Positions 19,363 to 31,091 of a stretch of DNA of 64,000 nt are shown here, one piece after another. The stretch is taken from positions 248,001 to 312,000 of the forward strand of contig NZ_FTMJ01000001.1 of assembly GCF_900156095.1 (NCBI RefSeq), read 5' to 3'. The notes below the pieces were generated by a model. It had not been told where the DNA came from, made no database searches, and saw nothing but the letters and a program-made list of their open reading frames with translations. Every line of letters begins with the position of its first letter. The stretch's first letter is position 1. The translations under genes and the position numbers were made by a program. Source of the stretch: Aeromonas sp. RU39B. Its GTDB lineage: Bacteria > Pseudomonadota > Gammaproteobacteria > Enterobacterales > Aeromonadaceae.

Positions 19363-19581
19363 ATGGCAGACAAACCGATCCGGCCAGGGCGCTGGCGCCA
19401 TTTTAAGGGAGGCCTGTACGAGGTCCTCACCGAAGCTAAGCACACCGAGCGCGATGAAGAGTTGGTGATCTATCGCAGTCTTGACGATGGTTGCTGCTAT
19501 GCCAGACCACGCCGCATGTTTCTCGAATGGGTTAAGCATGAGGGCAAGCTGGTGGCACGCTTCACGCCACTTGATGATTGA
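19363..19581 (+). CDS. DUF1653 domain protein
   Basis: 72 residues, essentially one DUF1653 domain: RPGRWRHFKGGLYEVL, AKHTERDEELVIYRSL and ARPRRMFLEWV are the family signature. Function unknown; soluble, with no signal peptide. The ATG at 19363 has AGGAG seven bases upstream, whereas the in-frame ATG at 19357 is too close to it. A strong bidirectional terminator follows, shared with convergent serA. Confidence 0.85.
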   Translation: MADKPIRPGRWRHFKGGLYEVLTEAKHTERDEELVIYRSLDDGCCYARPRRMFLEWVKHEGKLVARFTPLDD

Positions 19582-19590
19582 TGGTTTCCA

Positions 19591-19626
19591 AAAGAAACGG
19601 CCCCGCATGCGGGGCCGTTTCTTTAT
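19591..19626. terminator. Bidirectional terminator between the DUF1653 gene and serA
   Basis: Perfect stem AAACGGCCCC...GGGGCCGTTT (19595-19620) with T-rich sequence on the right and A-rich on the left. Confidence 0.88.
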
Positions 19627-19637
19627 CACAACCGGAA

Positions 19638-20870
19638 TCAGTGCAGAATACGGGCGCGGATAGTGCCGTCGATGGACTTGAGCTTGCTTAAGGCCACTTC
19701 GCTGTATTCGCTGTCGATGTCGATCACCACGTAACCGATATCGGCGCTGGTTTGCAGGTATTGGCCGGCGATGTTGATGCCCTCTTCGGCAAACGCCTGG
19801 TTGATCTTGTTCATCACACCCGGTTGGTTGCGGTGGATGTGCAGCAGACGGCTGGCACCACGATGTCCCGGCAAGGAGACCTCGGGGAAGTTAACCGCCG
19901 ACAGGGTCGAGCCATTGTCGGAGTACTTGATGAGCTTGTTGGCCACTTCCAGACCAATGTTCTCCTGCGCTTCCTGGGTGGAGCCACCGATGTGCGGGGT
20001 CAGGATGACGTTGTCAAATTCACGCAGCGGAGTCAGGAACTCTTCGTCGTTAGACTTGGGCTCTACCGGGAAGACGTCGATGGCGGCGCCGGAGAGGTGG
20101 CCACTTTTGAGCACATCGACCAACGCATCAATATCCACCACGGTGCCACGGGCGGCGTTGATGAAGATGGCGCCCGGTTTCATCATGCGCAGCTGCTCGG
20201 CACCAATCATGTCCTTGGTCGAGGCGGTTTCGGGCACGTGCAGGCTGATCACATCGGACATATTGAGCAGCTCGGCCATGGTCGGCACCTGGATGGCGTT
20301 ACCCAGCGACAGCTTGTTCTCGATGTCGTAGTAGTAAACCTTCATGCCAATGCTCTCGGCAATGATGCCAAGCTGGGTACCGATGTGGCCGTAGCCGATG
20401 ATACCGAGCTTCTTGCCACGGGCTTCCACGCTACGGTTCGCCAGTTTTTCCCAGACGCCGCGATGGCACTTGGCGTTCTTCTCGGGGACACCACGCATCA
20501 GCAGCAGGATTTCGCCCAGCACCAGTTCGGCCACCGAGCGGGTATTGGAGAAGGGGGCGTTAAAGACTGGAATCCCGCGCGCTTCAGCGGCCTTGAGGTT
20601 CACCTGGTTGGTGCCGATGCAGAAGCAACCGATGGCGACCAGCTTGTTCGCTGCGTCAAGCACACGCTCGGTCAGCTGGGTGCGGGAGCGGATTCCGACA
20701 AAATGCACGTCGCTGATACGCTCAATCAGCTCCTCTTCAGAGAGAGAGCCCTTGAGGTACTCCACGCTGGTGTACCCGGCAGCCCGGAAGGTTTCCACCG
20801 TATTGGGATGAACCCCCTCAAGCAGCAGCACCTTGATTTTGTCCTTGTCCAACGAAAACTTGACTGTCAT
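19638..20870 (-). CDS. serA: D-3-phosphoglycerate dehydrogenase SerA
   Basis: 410 residues, the E. coli length. It oxidises 3-phosphoglycerate, the first step of serine synthesis. Split substrate domain; NAD-binding Rossmann motif GIIGYGHIGTQLG near 155; catalytic Arg in NAARGTVVD, Glu in VEPK and His in PHIGGSTQEAQENIG. A C-terminal ACT domain (RGASRLLHIHRNQPGVMNKIN) allows serine feedback inhibition. ATG at 20870 with GGGA upstream. Same strand as rpiA, about 200 bases downstream of it but separated by a terminator. Confidence 0.96.
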   Translation of the reverse strand: MTVKFSLDKDKIKVLLLEGVHPNTVETFRAAGYTSVEYLKGSLSEEELIERISDVHFVGIRSRTQLTERVLDAANKLVAIGCFCIGTNQVNLKAAEARGIPVFNAPFSNTRSVAELVLGEILLLMRGVPEKNAKCHRGVWEKLANRSVEARGKKLGIIGYGHIGTQLGIIAESIGMKVYYYDIENKLSLGNAIQVPTMAELLNMSDVISLHVPETASTKDMIGAEQLRMMKPGAIFINAARGTVVDIDALVDVLKSGHLSGAAIDVFPVEPKSNDEEFLTPLREFDNVILTPHIGGSTQEAQENIGLEVANKLIKYSDNGSTLSAVNFPEVSLPGHRGASRLLHIHRNQPGVMNKINQAFAEEGINIAGQYLQTSADIGYVVIDIDSEYSEVALSKLKSIDGTIRARILH

Positions 20871-21021
20871 GACGATCCCTTTGCTTTGTTATGGTGCGAG
20901 AAGAACTCGTAAAGTAACAAAAACGTTTGGTTCAGGGAATAAGTGTGACGAAAGTCAAATTTTTTGAACTTTTCAACTAATTAGATAATCCGGGGTGTGT
21001 GCGGAAAGAGGTCAAATCAGC

Positions 21022-21049
21022 AAAACAAAAGGCGCCATGAGGCGCCTTT
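21022..21049 (-). terminator. Terminator of rpiA
   Basis: On the minus strand GGCGCC-TCAT-GGCGCC is followed by TTTTGTTTTG. Confidence 0.85.
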
Positions 21050-21074
21050 GTCAGTATGAAGTTCGAGCAAGGAG

Positions 21075-21728
21075 TTAACGGATCTCGGCCCCGTCAGGGG
21101 TGCCAATGATCACTACGTCAGCGCCGCGGGCGGCAAACAGACCATTGGTGACCACACCAGCAATGCTGTTGAGCTTGGCTTCCAGCACCTTGGGCTCGGT
21201 GATGGCAAGACCATGCACATCGAGGATTTGGTTACCGTTATCGGTGATGACATTTTCACGCCATACCGGGTTACCACCGAGTTTGCGGATTTCACGCGCC
21301 ACATACTCACGGGACATGGGGATCACTTCGACTGGCAGCGGGAAGGCACCGAGCACGTCGACGGTTTTGGTGTTATCGATGATGCAGACAAACTTGTCGG
21401 CAACGGCGGCCACAATTTTTTCCCGGGTCAGGGCAGCACCGCCGCCTTTGATCATGTCGCGGCTCGGGTTGATCTCGTCAGCACCGTCCACATAGACAGA
21501 GAAGCTCTCCACCTCGTTGAGATCAAATACCTGGATGCCGAGTGCCTTGAGGCGTTCGGTCGAGGCGATGGAGCTCGACACGGCACCCTTGAGCTGATCC
21601 TTGATGGTGCCCAGTGCGTCGATAAAGTGGTTGACCGTAGAGCCGGTGCCCACCCCGACGATGGTGCCGGGGATCACGTACTCGAGGGCTGCCCAGCCGG
21701 CGGCCTTCTTCATCTCGTCTTGCGTCAT
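21075..21728 (-). CDS. rpiA: Ribose-5-phosphate isomerase A
   Basis: 217 residues. It interconverts ribose-5-phosphate and ribulose-5-phosphate in the pentose phosphate pathway. Phosphate-binding loop [12 protein letters not shown] near 26-37; catalytic acids in YVDGADEI; Lys in [14 protein letters not shown]. Start [18 protein letters not shown] is typical of the family. AGGAG precedes the ATG at 21728. Its terminator separates it from serA. Confidence 0.96.
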   Translation of the reverse strand: MTQDEMKKAAGWAALEYVIPGTIVGVGTGSTVNHFIDALGTIKDQLKGAVSSSIASTERLKALGIQVFDLNEVESFSVYVDGADEINPSRDMIKGGGAALTREKIVAAVADKFVCIIDNTKTVDVLGAFPLPVEVIPMSREYVAREIRKLGGNPVWRENVITDNGNQILDVHGLAITEPKVLEAKLNSIAGVVTNGLFAARGADVVIIGTPDGAEIR

Positions 21729-21805
21729 GTCTGCTCCTCAGAATAAAAGCGGGCGCATTATAGCCAAGCCACGGCCTGCCTGCGACGGCAAATAAACGTT
21801 TCGCC

Positions 21806-22387
21806 TTAAAAACGCCAGTGGCGTGACGGGGTCAGGATCTCCGGCAGCGGCACATCCCACTCTTCGCACGGGATCTGCTCGACCTGCTGGCAGTCATGGG
21901 CCACCCCAATTGGCTTTGGGCCAAGTTTATGCGCATGCCACCCCTGCAAGGTGCGATCGTAATAGCCGCCGCCCATGCCCAACCGATTGCCGAGCTGGTC
22001 GAAAGCCACCATGGGAGTGAACATCAGATCGAGGCCACTGTGCGGCAGCACCCGATCCATATCGAGTTCGGGCTCTTCGATATTGAATTTGTTGCGCACC
22101 ATGGGGGAGGTGGGGGTGTAGTGCAAAAACAGCAGGTGGCCAGCTGTAAAGGGATGCACCACCGGCAGATAGATGTCCTTATTTTGGGTCCATAGCCAAT
22201 GAATGGTCGGCAGCGGATTGATCTCGCCATCATTGGCAAGATAAAAGCCAATACGTCGGGCGTGTTTGACGTCCGGGTGGGCCTTGATGCGCTCAAGCAG
22301 AGCCTGCGCCGCTTGTTGCTGCTGGTCATGGCTCAGCGCCTTGCGACGGGTTCGGATCTGCTGGCGCAGGGTATGGCGTTCTGACAT
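21806..22387 (-). CDS. fau: 5-formyltetrahydrofolate cyclo-ligase
   Basis: 193 residues from the ATG at 22387, which has AGGAGG in front; the frame is open for 52 more codons upstream without family match. The enzyme converts 5-formyl-THF to 5,10-methenyl-THF with ATP. Motifs: LRQQIRTRRKALS at the N terminus, IGFYLANDGEINPLP, and the active-site loop GNRLGMGGGYYDRTL. In enterobacteria fau follows the 6S RNA gene; I found no 6S-like sequence upstream. Next to rpiA and serA, as in E. coli. Confidence 0.94.
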   Translation of the reverse strand: MSERHTLRQQIRTRRKALSHDQQQQAAQALLERIKAHPDVKHARRIGFYLANDGEINPLPTIHWLWTQNKDIYLPVVHPFTAGHLLFLHYTPTSPMVRNKFNIEEPELDMDRVLPHSGLDLMFTPMVAFDQLGNRLGMGGGYYDRTLQGWHAHKLGPKPIGVAHDCQQVEQIPCEEWDVPLPEILTPSRHWRF

Positions 22388-22611
22388 GGGGCCTCCTTCT
22401 TGCTGCCAGAGCATACCACTGGTCGGTGCACCTTGGCACAACCTGCCGGGCAGGTGATCACCGCTTTGCGGGAAGGATAACGCGCATTTATTGATCTGTG
22501 CTTTTCCGATGTGCCAAATCGATGGCTGGCGGCCCGGCGCCAATCACGGTAAAACAGGTTTTCGGCCAGAAGGAACCGGCCGACTCATCTTCAGCAACCA
22601 GGACCCCACCC

Positions 22612-22860
22612 ATGCTTGAGCTCAGACCCAATTGCGAGTGCTGTAACAAAGATCTTCCCGCTGACGCCACCGATGCGTTGATCTGCTCCTTTGAATGCAC
22701 ATTCTGTCGTGAGTGCGCCGAGCATACGCTCCACGGCCACTGCCCCAACTGCGGTGGTGAGCTGGTCACACGCCCAAGACGACCGCTTGAGAAACTGGGG
22801 AAATATCCTGCTTCGGTAACACGGGTTATTAATCCTGCTGGCTGTCAGTCAGCCTCCTGA
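22612..22860 (+). CDS. DUF1272 zinc-finger-like protein
   Basis: 82 residues. MLELRPNCECCNKDLP followed by ICSFECTFCRECAEHTLHGHCPNCGGELV is the DUF1272 signature: eight Cys arranged in pairs, probably binding two Zn. Function unknown. ATG at 22612 was chosen by family match; a GGA nine bases upstream is a weak ribosome site. The frame is open upstream but unlike the family. Stands between fau (divergent) and dapB. Confidence 0.85.
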   Translation: MLELRPNCECCNKDLPADATDALICSFECTFCRECAEHTLHGHCPNCGGELVTRPRRPLEKLGKYPASVTRVINPAGCQSAS

Positions 22861-22944
22861 GCGAGGCCGTGCTCTTAGTAAGCCGACATGATGATGCGGA
22901 CGCTGCGACACGACAGGCTTTGCAAAGCGCGCCCTGACTGGTAA

Positions 22945-23799
<855 letters not shown>

Positions 23800-23812
23800 G
23801 ACTCCACGCAGG

Positions 23813-23838
23813 AAGGGCGGCGCAGGCCGCCTTTTTTG
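23813..23838 (+). terminator. Terminator of dapB
   Basis: GGCGGC-GCAG-GCCGCC followed by TTTTTTG. Confidence 0.88.
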
Positions 23839-24382
23839 TACCTGCAGGTTAATAAATGTGAGTAAAACCACTCATTTTCAGGGGCTTGTTCTCTGCAAGC
23901 TGATAACTGCCATTTTTTGATGGACAAGCTGGCGGTTGCGACAGTCTCTGCCAAAAAAGATTAAAAATGCATAATAAGTAAAACGTTTTCCTGCCTTTTG
24001 AAAATTTTAATGACAGTGGATGGGCTTCTGATGGCTTTGTCTGTATTGAGTTGTTGTTTTTATCTAAATGAAAAATAAGGATAAAAAATCACATTCACCA
24101 TAAATTGACGCCTTATGCCGCTGCTGACCCTGTGTGGCGCAAAAAAGTTTCGCGCAGGGGGTTGCGCGGCGCGCTATTGCATAGATAATGACTGGAATTG
24201 CTTTTTTATAGAATTTTAATGCATTCGCTGAGCTTTTGCTGGTTGAAATGCCACAAGTTTTCAGTAGAATGCGCGCAATTTGCCCGAAATCTGCCGGCCC
24301 AGCTGGGTCCTAAAGCCCCGGCCAGAGGTCCGCAACACCCAGGTAAATTGCTGAATATCAAGCTAAAAAACTGGAGGTTGTC
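23839..24382 (+). promoter_or_regulatory. carAB control region
   Basis: A 540-base AT-rich region with no gene. Best promoter: TTGAAA (24243-24248), 16 bases, TAGAAT (24265-24270). AGAATTTTAATGCA (24210-24223) fits the ArgR half-site layout TGAAT-N4-ATKCA with one mismatch, but the partner box expected three bases away is not clear. In E. coli carAB has tandem promoters under pyrimidine, purine and arginine control, and the region's length here suggests similar complexity. Confidence 0.5.
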
Positions 24383-25519
24383 TTGAGTCACACTGCCTTG
24401 TTAGTGCTGGAAGATGGAACTGTCTTCAAGGGCGTATCGATAGGCGCTGAAGGATGTTCCGTTGGTGAAGTGGTTTTCAATACGTCGATGACGGGCTATC
24501 AGGAAATCCTCACCGACCCCTCCTATTCCCGTCAGATCGTTACCCTCACTTATCCCCATATCGGCAATACCGGCACCAACCCAGAAGATGAAGAGTCCCC
24601 CAAGATTCACGCTCAGGGCCTTATCATCCGCGACCTTCCGATCCTTGCCTCCAACTTCCGCAATCAGCAATCTCTCTCCGATTACCTGAAATCCCAGGGC
24701 ATTGTCGGCATCAGCGACATCGACACCCGCAAGCTGACCCGCATCCTGCGCGAAAAAGGCGCCCAGAACGGTTGCATCCTGGCCGGCAAGCAGCTCGATG
24801 AAGCCGAGGCGCTCAAGCAGGCGCGTGCCTTCCCGGGGCTCAAGGGGATGGATCTGGCCAAGGAAGTGACCGTCAGCGAAGCCTACTCCTGGAATGAAGG
24901 GAGCTGGCAACTGGGTAAGGGCCATGTCACGCCGAGTGAAGGGCAGTTCAAATATCACGTGGTGGCCTACGACTTTGGCGTCAAGCGTAACATCCTGCGC
25001 ATGCTGGTTGACCGTGGTTGCCGCCTGACGGTGGTGCCGGCCAAGACCCCGGCTGCCGAGGTGCTGGCACTCAAACCCGATGGCATCTTCCTCTCCAACG
25101 GCCCTGGCGATCCGGCGCCGTGCGATTACGCCATCGAGGCGATCGAGGCGTTCCTCAATACCGATATTCCGGTGTTCGGCATCTGCCTTGGCCACCAGCT
25201 GCTGGGTCTGGCCTCGGGCGCCAAGACCATCAAGATGAAGTTTGGCCACCACGGCGCCAACCATCCGGTCAAGAGCCTCGATGACAACACCGTGATGATC
25301 ACCTCGCAGAACCACGGCTTTGCGGTCGACGAAGCCACGCTGCCGGCCACCTTGCGGCCGACCCATGTGTCGCTGTTCGATGGCTCCTTGCAGGGTATCC
25401 ATCGCACCGACAAGCCGGCCTTCAGCTTCCAGGGTCACCCGGAGGCGAGCCCCGGCCCGCACGATTGTGCCGGTCTGTTTGACCACTTTATCGACCTGAT
25501 TAAGCAGTATCGCGCCTAA
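24383..25519 (+). CDS. carA: Carbamoyl-phosphate synthase small subunit CarA
   Basis: 378 residues. The glutaminase subunit that passes ammonia to CarB. Cys nucleophile in FGICLGHQ, with His/Glu in [12 protein letters not shown]. The N-terminal domain contains [18 protein letters not shown]. The start codon is TTG at 24383, five bases after GGAGG; there is no upstream in-frame ATG, and E. coli carA also starts with TTG. carB follows after 18 bases. Confidence 0.96.
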   Translation: MSHTALLVLEDGTVFKGVSIGAEGCSVGEVVFNTSMTGYQEILTDPSYSRQIVTLTYPHIGNTGTNPEDEESPKIHAQGLIIRDLPILASNFRNQQSLSDYLKSQGIVGISDIDTRKLTRILREKGAQNGCILAGKQLDEAEALKQARAFPGLKGMDLAKEVTVSEAYSWNEGSWQLGKGHVTPSEGQFKYHVVAYDFGVKRNILRMLVDRGCRLTVVPAKTPAAEVLALKPDGIFLSNGPGDPAPCDYAIEAIEAFLNTDIPVFGICLGHQLLGLASGAKTIKMKFGHHGANHPVKSLDDNTVMITSQNHGFAVDEATLPATLRPTHVSLFDGSLQGIHRTDKPAFSFQGHPEASPGPHDCAGLFDHFIDLIKQYRA

Positions 25520-25537
25520 GGAAGAGGAAAGAGTTCC

Positions 25538-28500
25538 ATGCCAAAACGTAACGACCTTCAGAGCATCCTGATCCTCGGCGCTGGCCCCATCGTCATCGGC
25601 CAAGCCTGCGAATTTGACTACTCAGGCGCTCAGGCCTGCAAGGCACTCAAAGAAGAGGGCTACCGCGTCATTCTGGTCAACTCCAACCCGGCCACCATCA
25701 TGACCGACCCGGAGATGGCCGACGCCACCTACATCGAGCCCATCACTTGGGAAGTGGTGCGCGAGATCATCAAGAAAGAGCGTCCGGATGCCGTGCTGCC
25801 CACCATGGGTGGTCAGACTGCCCTGAACTGCGCGCTCGATCTGGAACGCCATGGCGTGCTCAAGGAGTTTGGTGTCGAGATGATCGGCGCCACCGCCGAT
25901 GCCATCGACAAGGCTGAAGACCGTCACCGCTTTGACCAGGCCATGCGCAAGATTGGCCTCGAATGCCCGCGCGCCGGCATCGCCCACAACATGGAAGAGG
26001 CGTGGAAGGTGCAGCAGATGGTCGGTTTCCCCTGCATCATCCGTCCCTCCTTTACCATGGGTGGCTCGGGCGGCGGCATCGCCTACAACACCGAAGAGTT
26101 CGTTGAAATCTGCGAGCGTGGTCTGGACCTGTCGCCGACCAAAGAGCTGCTGATCGACGAATCCCTCATCGGCTGGAAAGAGTACGAGATGGAAGTGGTG
26201 CGCGATCGCAACGATAACTGCATCATCGTCTGCGCCATTGAAAACTTTGACCCCATGGGAATCCACACCGGTGACTCCATCACCGTCGCGCCAGCTCAAA
26301 CGCTGACCGACAAGGAGTACCAGATCATGCGTAACGCCTCCATGGCGGTACTGCGTGAAATCGGCGTGGAAACCGGTGGCTCCAACGTTCAGTTTGGTAT
26401 CAACCCGAAAGATGGCCGCATGGTCATCATCGAGATGAACCCGCGGGTATCGCGCTCCTCGGCGTTGGCCTCCAAGGCGACCGGTTTCCCGATTGCCAAG
26501 GTCGCGGCCAAGCTGGCCATCGGTTATACCCTCGACGAGCTGATGAACGACATCACTGGCGGCAAGACCCCGGCCTCGTTCGAGCCGGCGATCGACTACG
26601 TGGTCACCAAGGTGCCGCGCTTTAACTTCGAAAAATTTGCCGGTGCCAATGACCGTCTGACCACCCAGATGAAGTCGGTGGGTGAGGTGATGGCGATTGG
26701 CCGTAACTTCCAGGAGTCCCTGCACAAGGCCCTGCGCGGTCTGGAAATCGGCAAGACCGGTTTCGACCCCATGGTGGATCTCAATGCGGCTGACTCGTTA
26801 ACCCGCATCCGCTACGAACTGCAAGATGCCGGAGCCGAGCGGATTTTCTACATCGCCGATGCTTTCCGCGCCGGTCTCTCCATCGACGGAATCTTCAAGC
26901 TGACCAAGATTGACCCCTGGTTCTTGGTGCAGATTGAAGATCTGGTCAAACTCGAAGATACCGTCAAAGAGCGCGGTATGGCCGGCCTGGATGCCGACTT
27001 CCTGCGCGCCCTCAAGCGCAAGGGCTTTGCCGATGCGCGTCTGGCTAAAGTGCTCGGCGTAGCCGAAGCCGAAGTGCGCAAGCTGCGCGTTCGCCACAAT
27101 ATCTTCCCGGTCTACAAGCGGGTCGATACCTGCGCGGCCGAGTTCGCCACCAACACCGCCTACATGTACTCGAGCTATGACGAGGAGTGTGAAGCGGCGC
27201 CGAGCACTCGCGACAAGATCATGGTCATTGGCGGTGGTCCGAACCGGATCGGTCAAGGTATCGAGTTTGACTACTGCTGCGTGCACGCGGCACTCGCCCT
27301 GCGCGAAGATGGTTACGAGACCATCATGGTCAACTGCAACCCGGAAACGGTATCGACCGATTACGACACCTCCGATCGACTCTATTTCGAGCCGATTACG
27401 CTGGAGGACGTGCTGGAGATTGTGCGCGTCGAGCAGCCCAAGGGCGTGATTGTGCAATACGGCGGTCAGACCCCGCTCAAGCTGGCGCGTGCCCTTGAAG
27501 CCAACGGTGTGCCGGTGATCGGCACCAGTCCGGATGCCATTGACCGCGCCGAAGACCGTGAGCGCTTCCAGTCTGCGGTTGAACGCCTTGGCCTCAAGCA
27601 GCCGGAAAACGGCACCGTGACCACGCTGGAGCAAGCCGTGCTGGAAGCAGCAAGGATCACCTACCCGCTGGTGGTGCGCCCCTCTTACGTGCTCGGTGGC
27701 CGCGCCATGGAAATCGTCTATGACGAGCAGGATTTGCGCCGTTACTTCACCGAGGCGGTCAGCGTCTCTAACGAATCGCCGGTGCTGCTCGATCGCTTCC
27801 TTGATGACGCCATCGAAGTGGACGTGGACGCCATCTGCGACGGCGAGACCGTGGTCATCGGTGGCATCATGGAGCACATCGAGCAAGCCGGTATCCACTC
27901 CGGTGACTCGGCCTGCTCCCTGCCGCCCTACACCCTGTCCAAGTCGATTCAGGACGAGATGCGCGATCAGGTGCGTCGTCTGGCGCTCGAGCTTGGTGTC
28001 GTGGGTCTGATGAACGTGCAGTTCGCGGTGAAAGAGGGCGATGTATACCTCATCGAGGTGAACCCGCGCGCTGCCCGTACCGTGCCGTTTGTCTCCAAGG
28101 CCACCGGGGTGCCGCTTGCCAAGATTGCAGCTCGCGTCATGGCCGGTCAAAGCCTCAAGGATCAAGGCTTCACCGCCGAGGTGATTCCGCCTTACTACTC
28201 GGTCAAGGAAGTGGTGCTGCCGTTTGCCAAGTTCCCGGGGGTTGACCCGCTGCTTGGCCCGGAAATGCGTTCTACCGGTGAGGTGATGGGCGTGGGCAGT
28301 ACCTTTGCCGAGGCCTATGCCAAGGCGCAGCTCGGTGCCGGTCACCAGGTGCCGCGCGAAGGTCGCGCTCTGCTCTCGGTGCGCCATGGCGACAAGGAGC
28401 GGGTGGTCAATCTCGCGGCCAAGCTGCTTGAGCTCGGCTATGACCTCGATGCCACTCACGGCACCGCCGTGACCTTAGGGGAGGCGAGCATCAACCCGCG

Positions 28501-28759
28501 TCTGGTTAACAAGGTGCACGAAGGCCGTCCGCACATTCTCGACCGGATCAAGAACGGCGAATACACCTATATCGTCAACACGGCCGAAGGTCGTCAGGCG
28601 ATTGCCGATTCCAAGCAACTGCGTCGTGGCGCCTTGCAGCACAAGGTGGCTTACACCACCACGCTCAACGCCGCCTTCGCCGCCTGCATGGCCATCACCG
28701 TGGATGCCACGGCGCAGGTCAACTCGGTTCAGGAGCTGCATCGCAAGATCAGCCGCTAA
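25538..28759 (+). CDS. carB: Carbamoyl-phosphate synthase large subunit CarB
   Basis: 1073 residues, the E. coli length. It makes carbamoyl phosphate from bicarbonate, ammonia and two ATP for arginine and pyrimidine synthesis. Two homologous ATP-grasp halves: [17 protein letters not shown] at the N terminus and its counterpart [17 protein letters not shown] near 570. The C-terminal MGS-like domain (about 940-1073) binds UMP and ornithine. Ribosome site AGAGGAAAG. A strong terminator ends the operon. Confidence 0.97.
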   Translation: MPKRNDLQSILILGAGPIVIGQACEFDYSGAQACKALKEEGYRVILVNSNPATIMTDPEMADATYIEPITWEVVREIIKKERPDAVLPTMGGQTALNCALDLERHGVLKEFGVEMIGATADAIDKAEDRHRFDQAMRKIGLECPRAGIAHNMEEAWKVQQMVGFPCIIRPSFTMGGSGGGIAYNTEEFVEICERGLDLSPTKELLIDESLIGWKEYEMEVVRDRNDNCIIVCAIENFDPMGIHTGDSITVAPAQTLTDKEYQIMRNASMAVLREIGVETGGSNVQFGINPKDGRMVIIEMNPRVSRSSALASKATGFPIAKVAAKLAIGYTLDELMNDITGGKTPASFEPAIDYVVTKVPRFNFEKFAGANDRLTTQMKSVGEVMAIGRNFQESLHKALRGLEIGKTGFDPMVDLNAADSLTRIRYELQDAGAERIFYIADAFRAGLSIDGIFKLTKIDPWFLVQIEDLVKLEDTVKERGMAGLDADFLRALKRKGFADARLAKVLGVAEAEVRKLRVRHNIFPVYKRVDTCAAEFATNTAYMYSSYDEECEAAPSTRDKIMVIGGGPNRIGQGIEFDYCCVHAALALREDGYETIMVNCNPETVSTDYDTSDRLYFEPITLEDVLEIVRVEQPKGVIVQYGGQTPLKLARALEANGVPVIGTSPDAIDRAEDRERFQSAVERLGLKQPENGTVTTLEQAVLEAARITYPLVVRPSYVLGGRAMEIVYDEQDLRRYFTEAVSVSNESPVLLDRFLDDAIEVDVDAICDGETVVIGGIMEHIEQAGIHSGDSACSLPPYTLSKSIQDEMRDQVRRLALELGVVGLMNVQFAVKEGDVYLIEVNPRAARTVPFVSKATGVPLAKIAARVMAGQSLKDQGFTAEVIPPYYSVKEVVLPFAKFPGVDPLLGPEMRSTGEVMGVGSTFAEAYAKAQLGAGHQVPREGRALLSVRHGDKERVVNLAAKLLELGYDLDATHGTAVTLGEASINPRLVNKVHEGRPHILDRIKNGEYTYIVNTAEGRQAIADSKQLRRGALQHKVAYTTTLNAAFAACMAITVDATAQVNSVQELHRKISR

Positions 28760-28799
28760 CTCCTATCGACGGATTTTCGTCGATCGTGAGGACTCGTTT

Positions 28800-28827
28800 A
28801 CCCCCGCACTGCGGGGGTTTTTTATTT
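28800..28827 (+). terminator. Terminator of carAB
   Basis: CCCCCGC-ACT-GCGGGGG followed by TTTTTTATTTT. A second hairpin, ATCGACG-GATTTT-CGTCGAT (28765-28784), precedes it. Confidence 0.9.
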
Positions 28828-29045
28828 TACGACCTGATGAGCAACCAGCTCGAGGCCCGAACCTTGACCCGATCTTTTTTTGTTCAATGATACAAAATCA
28901 AGGCATCTTTTCTGTGTGGGAATGAGAATCTCACCATTTTGGCGCAATAAGTGATTAACAACAGTGGGTTACGGTCGCTAAAAAGAAGCGCGGATGCCAG
29001 CAAACCGGATTATCCGTCCCTTCTTCCCAATTGATAGTCACGCTT

Positions 29046-30929
29046 ATGAAACATCTCACACTGAAACAGAAAATATTGCTGTCGGTGGCTCTCGCCCTGA
29101 CGTTGGTTATTTTGTCGCTCTCCTGGTTTGGTTATGCCAACCAGCGCACTATGCAGCTTAATGGCAGCCAGGAGCAGATACGGCAAATCAGCCTGCTGCG
29201 TGCTCAGGCCATCAGCGACTGGCTGGGTATTCGCCAGCAGATGGTCGGTGCCATGGCGGCCAAACTGCCGGCCAACTTTCTCGATGTCTTGCAGCAAGGT
29301 CAGGCGTCGGGCCATTTCCAGCTTACCTTCTTTGGTGAAGATAATGGCCTGATGCACGACTCTGATCCCAAGGTCAATCGCACCGGATTTGATCCGCGGG
29401 TGCGCCCCTGGTTTCAGGGGGCCAAAACCAATGGCGGTCCGTTTCTGACCAAACCCTATATGGATCAGGCTTATCACGAGTTGGTGGTCACGCTGGCCCA
29501 ACCGACCACGGGCGGCGTGGTAGGGGGCGCCATCTCGATTCGTTCGCTGGTGGATGACATCAACAAGATGGTGTTGCCGGGGGATGGCTTTGCCATCTTG
29601 ATGCACAAGGACGGTACCCTGATTGCCACGCCGGGCAAAACCGATCAGATGGTGGAGGTGAGCCAGCTCGACAATGCCCTGACTCCGGCGCTGATCACTC
29701 AACTGGCTGATGGCATGGCGGGCTCGCGCCAGTTTGCCGAGATCTATTTTGACAGCCAGGGGCGTGACAAGCTGCTGTGGGCTGACAACATCCCCGGCAC
29801 CGACTGGCAGCTGGTGATGGTGCTCGATAAAGAGACCTTGCAGGCACCGCTGATGACCATGCTGCTGCAGCAGTTGGGGATGGCATTGGTGATCCTGTTG
29901 CTCAGCCTTGCCGCCATTGCTTGGCTGGTCAGCATGTTGCTGGGGCCGCTTGGTAAGGTGAGCCGCGCATTGGCGCGCATTGCTGATGGCAGTGGCGATC
30001 TGACCCAGCGCATCACATTGGAGGCAAACGACGAGGTGGGGCAACTGGCCGAGAGCTTTAACCGTTTTGTTGGTAGTCAGCACCGTCTGATAGGCAACAT
30101 CCGCCAGCTGGCCCATGAGCTGCACCTTGATGCCGAGCAGGGACTTAATAACAACCATGCCATCGTTGCCGAGCTCAATCGCCAACAACAAGAGGTGACC
30201 ATGGTGGCCACCGCAGTGACCGAGATGGCCAGCGCCACTCAGGAGATTGCCGGTAATGCCGAGCATACCGCCGCCGCAGCGCAGCAGTCGTCGGTAAGCA
30301 GCCAACAAGGTAAAGGGCTGGTCAACAAGACCCAGACATCGATTACTCACCTTGCCACTGAAGTTGAGCAGGCCACCCTGGTGATTGGTGAGTTGAGCCG
30401 TCACGCACAGGCCATCTCAGGGGTGCTCTCCACCATTCAGGGCATCGCCGAGCAGACCAATCTGCTGGCCCTTAACGCCGCGATTGAGGCCGCCCGGGCT
30501 GGTGAGCAGGGACGCGGGTTTGCCGTGGTCGCCGATGAGGTGCGCGTGCTCTCCAAGCGAACCCAGGATTCGACCGGTGAGATCCAGTCCACTATCGAAA
30601 CGCTGCAAAAAACCACCGAGCGGGCCGTGACCCTGATGCAGACCAGCCAGGGATTGGCCAGCCATAGCGTGCAGGATGCCAGTGCGGCCGCCGGCGCATT
30701 GGAGGAGATCACGCAGGCAGTGTCGCTGATTGCCGATATGGCTGGTCAGATTGCGACCGCCGCCGAAGAACAGACCCAGGTGACGGCCGAAATTACCCAA
30801 AACACCACGGCCATCAAGGATGTCAGTGACGAGATCACCTTGGTGGCCAGCCGCGAGCTGGAGCAGGCCAAGCGACTTAAGCAGCGGGCCGAGCAGCTTA
30901 AACAGGAGGTGATGACCTTTATCCTGTAA
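29046..30929 (+). CDS. Methyl-accepting chemotaxis protein with Cache sensor domain
   Basis: 627 residues. A membrane helix at about 10-30, a periplasmic Cache-type sensor ([31 protein letters not shown]) to about 275, a second helix at about 280-305, HAMP ([22 protein letters not shown]), and a cytoplasmic coiled-coil domain with tip [20 protein letters not shown]. Cache receptors bind amino acids, polyamines or carboxylates; the ligand here is unknown. ATG 29046 ([12 protein letters not shown]) is the second possible in-frame Met and best fits the membrane anchor. No CheR-tether tail. Confidence 0.92.
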   Translation: MKHLTLKQKILLSVALALTLVILSLSWFGYANQRTMQLNGSQEQIRQISLLRAQAISDWLGIRQQMVGAMAAKLPANFLDVLQQGQASGHFQLTFFGEDNGLMHDSDPKVNRTGFDPRVRPWFQGAKTNGGPFLTKPYMDQAYHELVVTLAQPTTGGVVGGAISIRSLVDDINKMVLPGDGFAILMHKDGTLIATPGKTDQMVEVSQLDNALTPALITQLADGMAGSRQFAEIYFDSQGRDKLLWADNIPGTDWQLVMVLDKETLQAPLMTMLLQQLGMALVILLLSLAAIAWLVSMLLGPLGKVSRALARIADGSGDLTQRITLEANDEVGQLAESFNRFVGSQHRLIGNIRQLAHELHLDAEQGLNNNHAIVAELNRQQQEVTMVATAVTEMASATQEIAGNAEHTAAAAQQSSVSSQQGKGLVNKTQTSITHLATEVEQATLVIGELSRHAQAISGVLSTIQGIAEQTNLLALNAAIEAARAGEQGRGFAVVADEVRVLSKRTQDSTGEIQSTIETLQKTTERAVTLMQTSQGLASHSVQDASAAAGALEEITQAVSLIADMAGQIATAAEEQTQVTAEITQNTTAIKDVSDEITLVASRELEQAKRLKQRAEQLKQEVMTFIL

Positions 30930-31091
30930 CGCTCTGACTTGTTCTCATCGATTGGCTGGCGAGCACGGTGCTCGTCAGCCGGTCAGAGGACGACGGAGGC
31001 GCCAGTGTGGGCCGTTCCCCCGCGCTTGCTCCTCCACTACAATGGTGGCCATTCTCACTTGCGCATCTTGTTATCGCCGGGGTTGTCCTCC

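Noticed and set aside
22388-22611. 6S RNA gene expected upstream of fau
   Set aside because: No long bulged hairpin resembling 6S RNA was found; probably encoded elsewhere.
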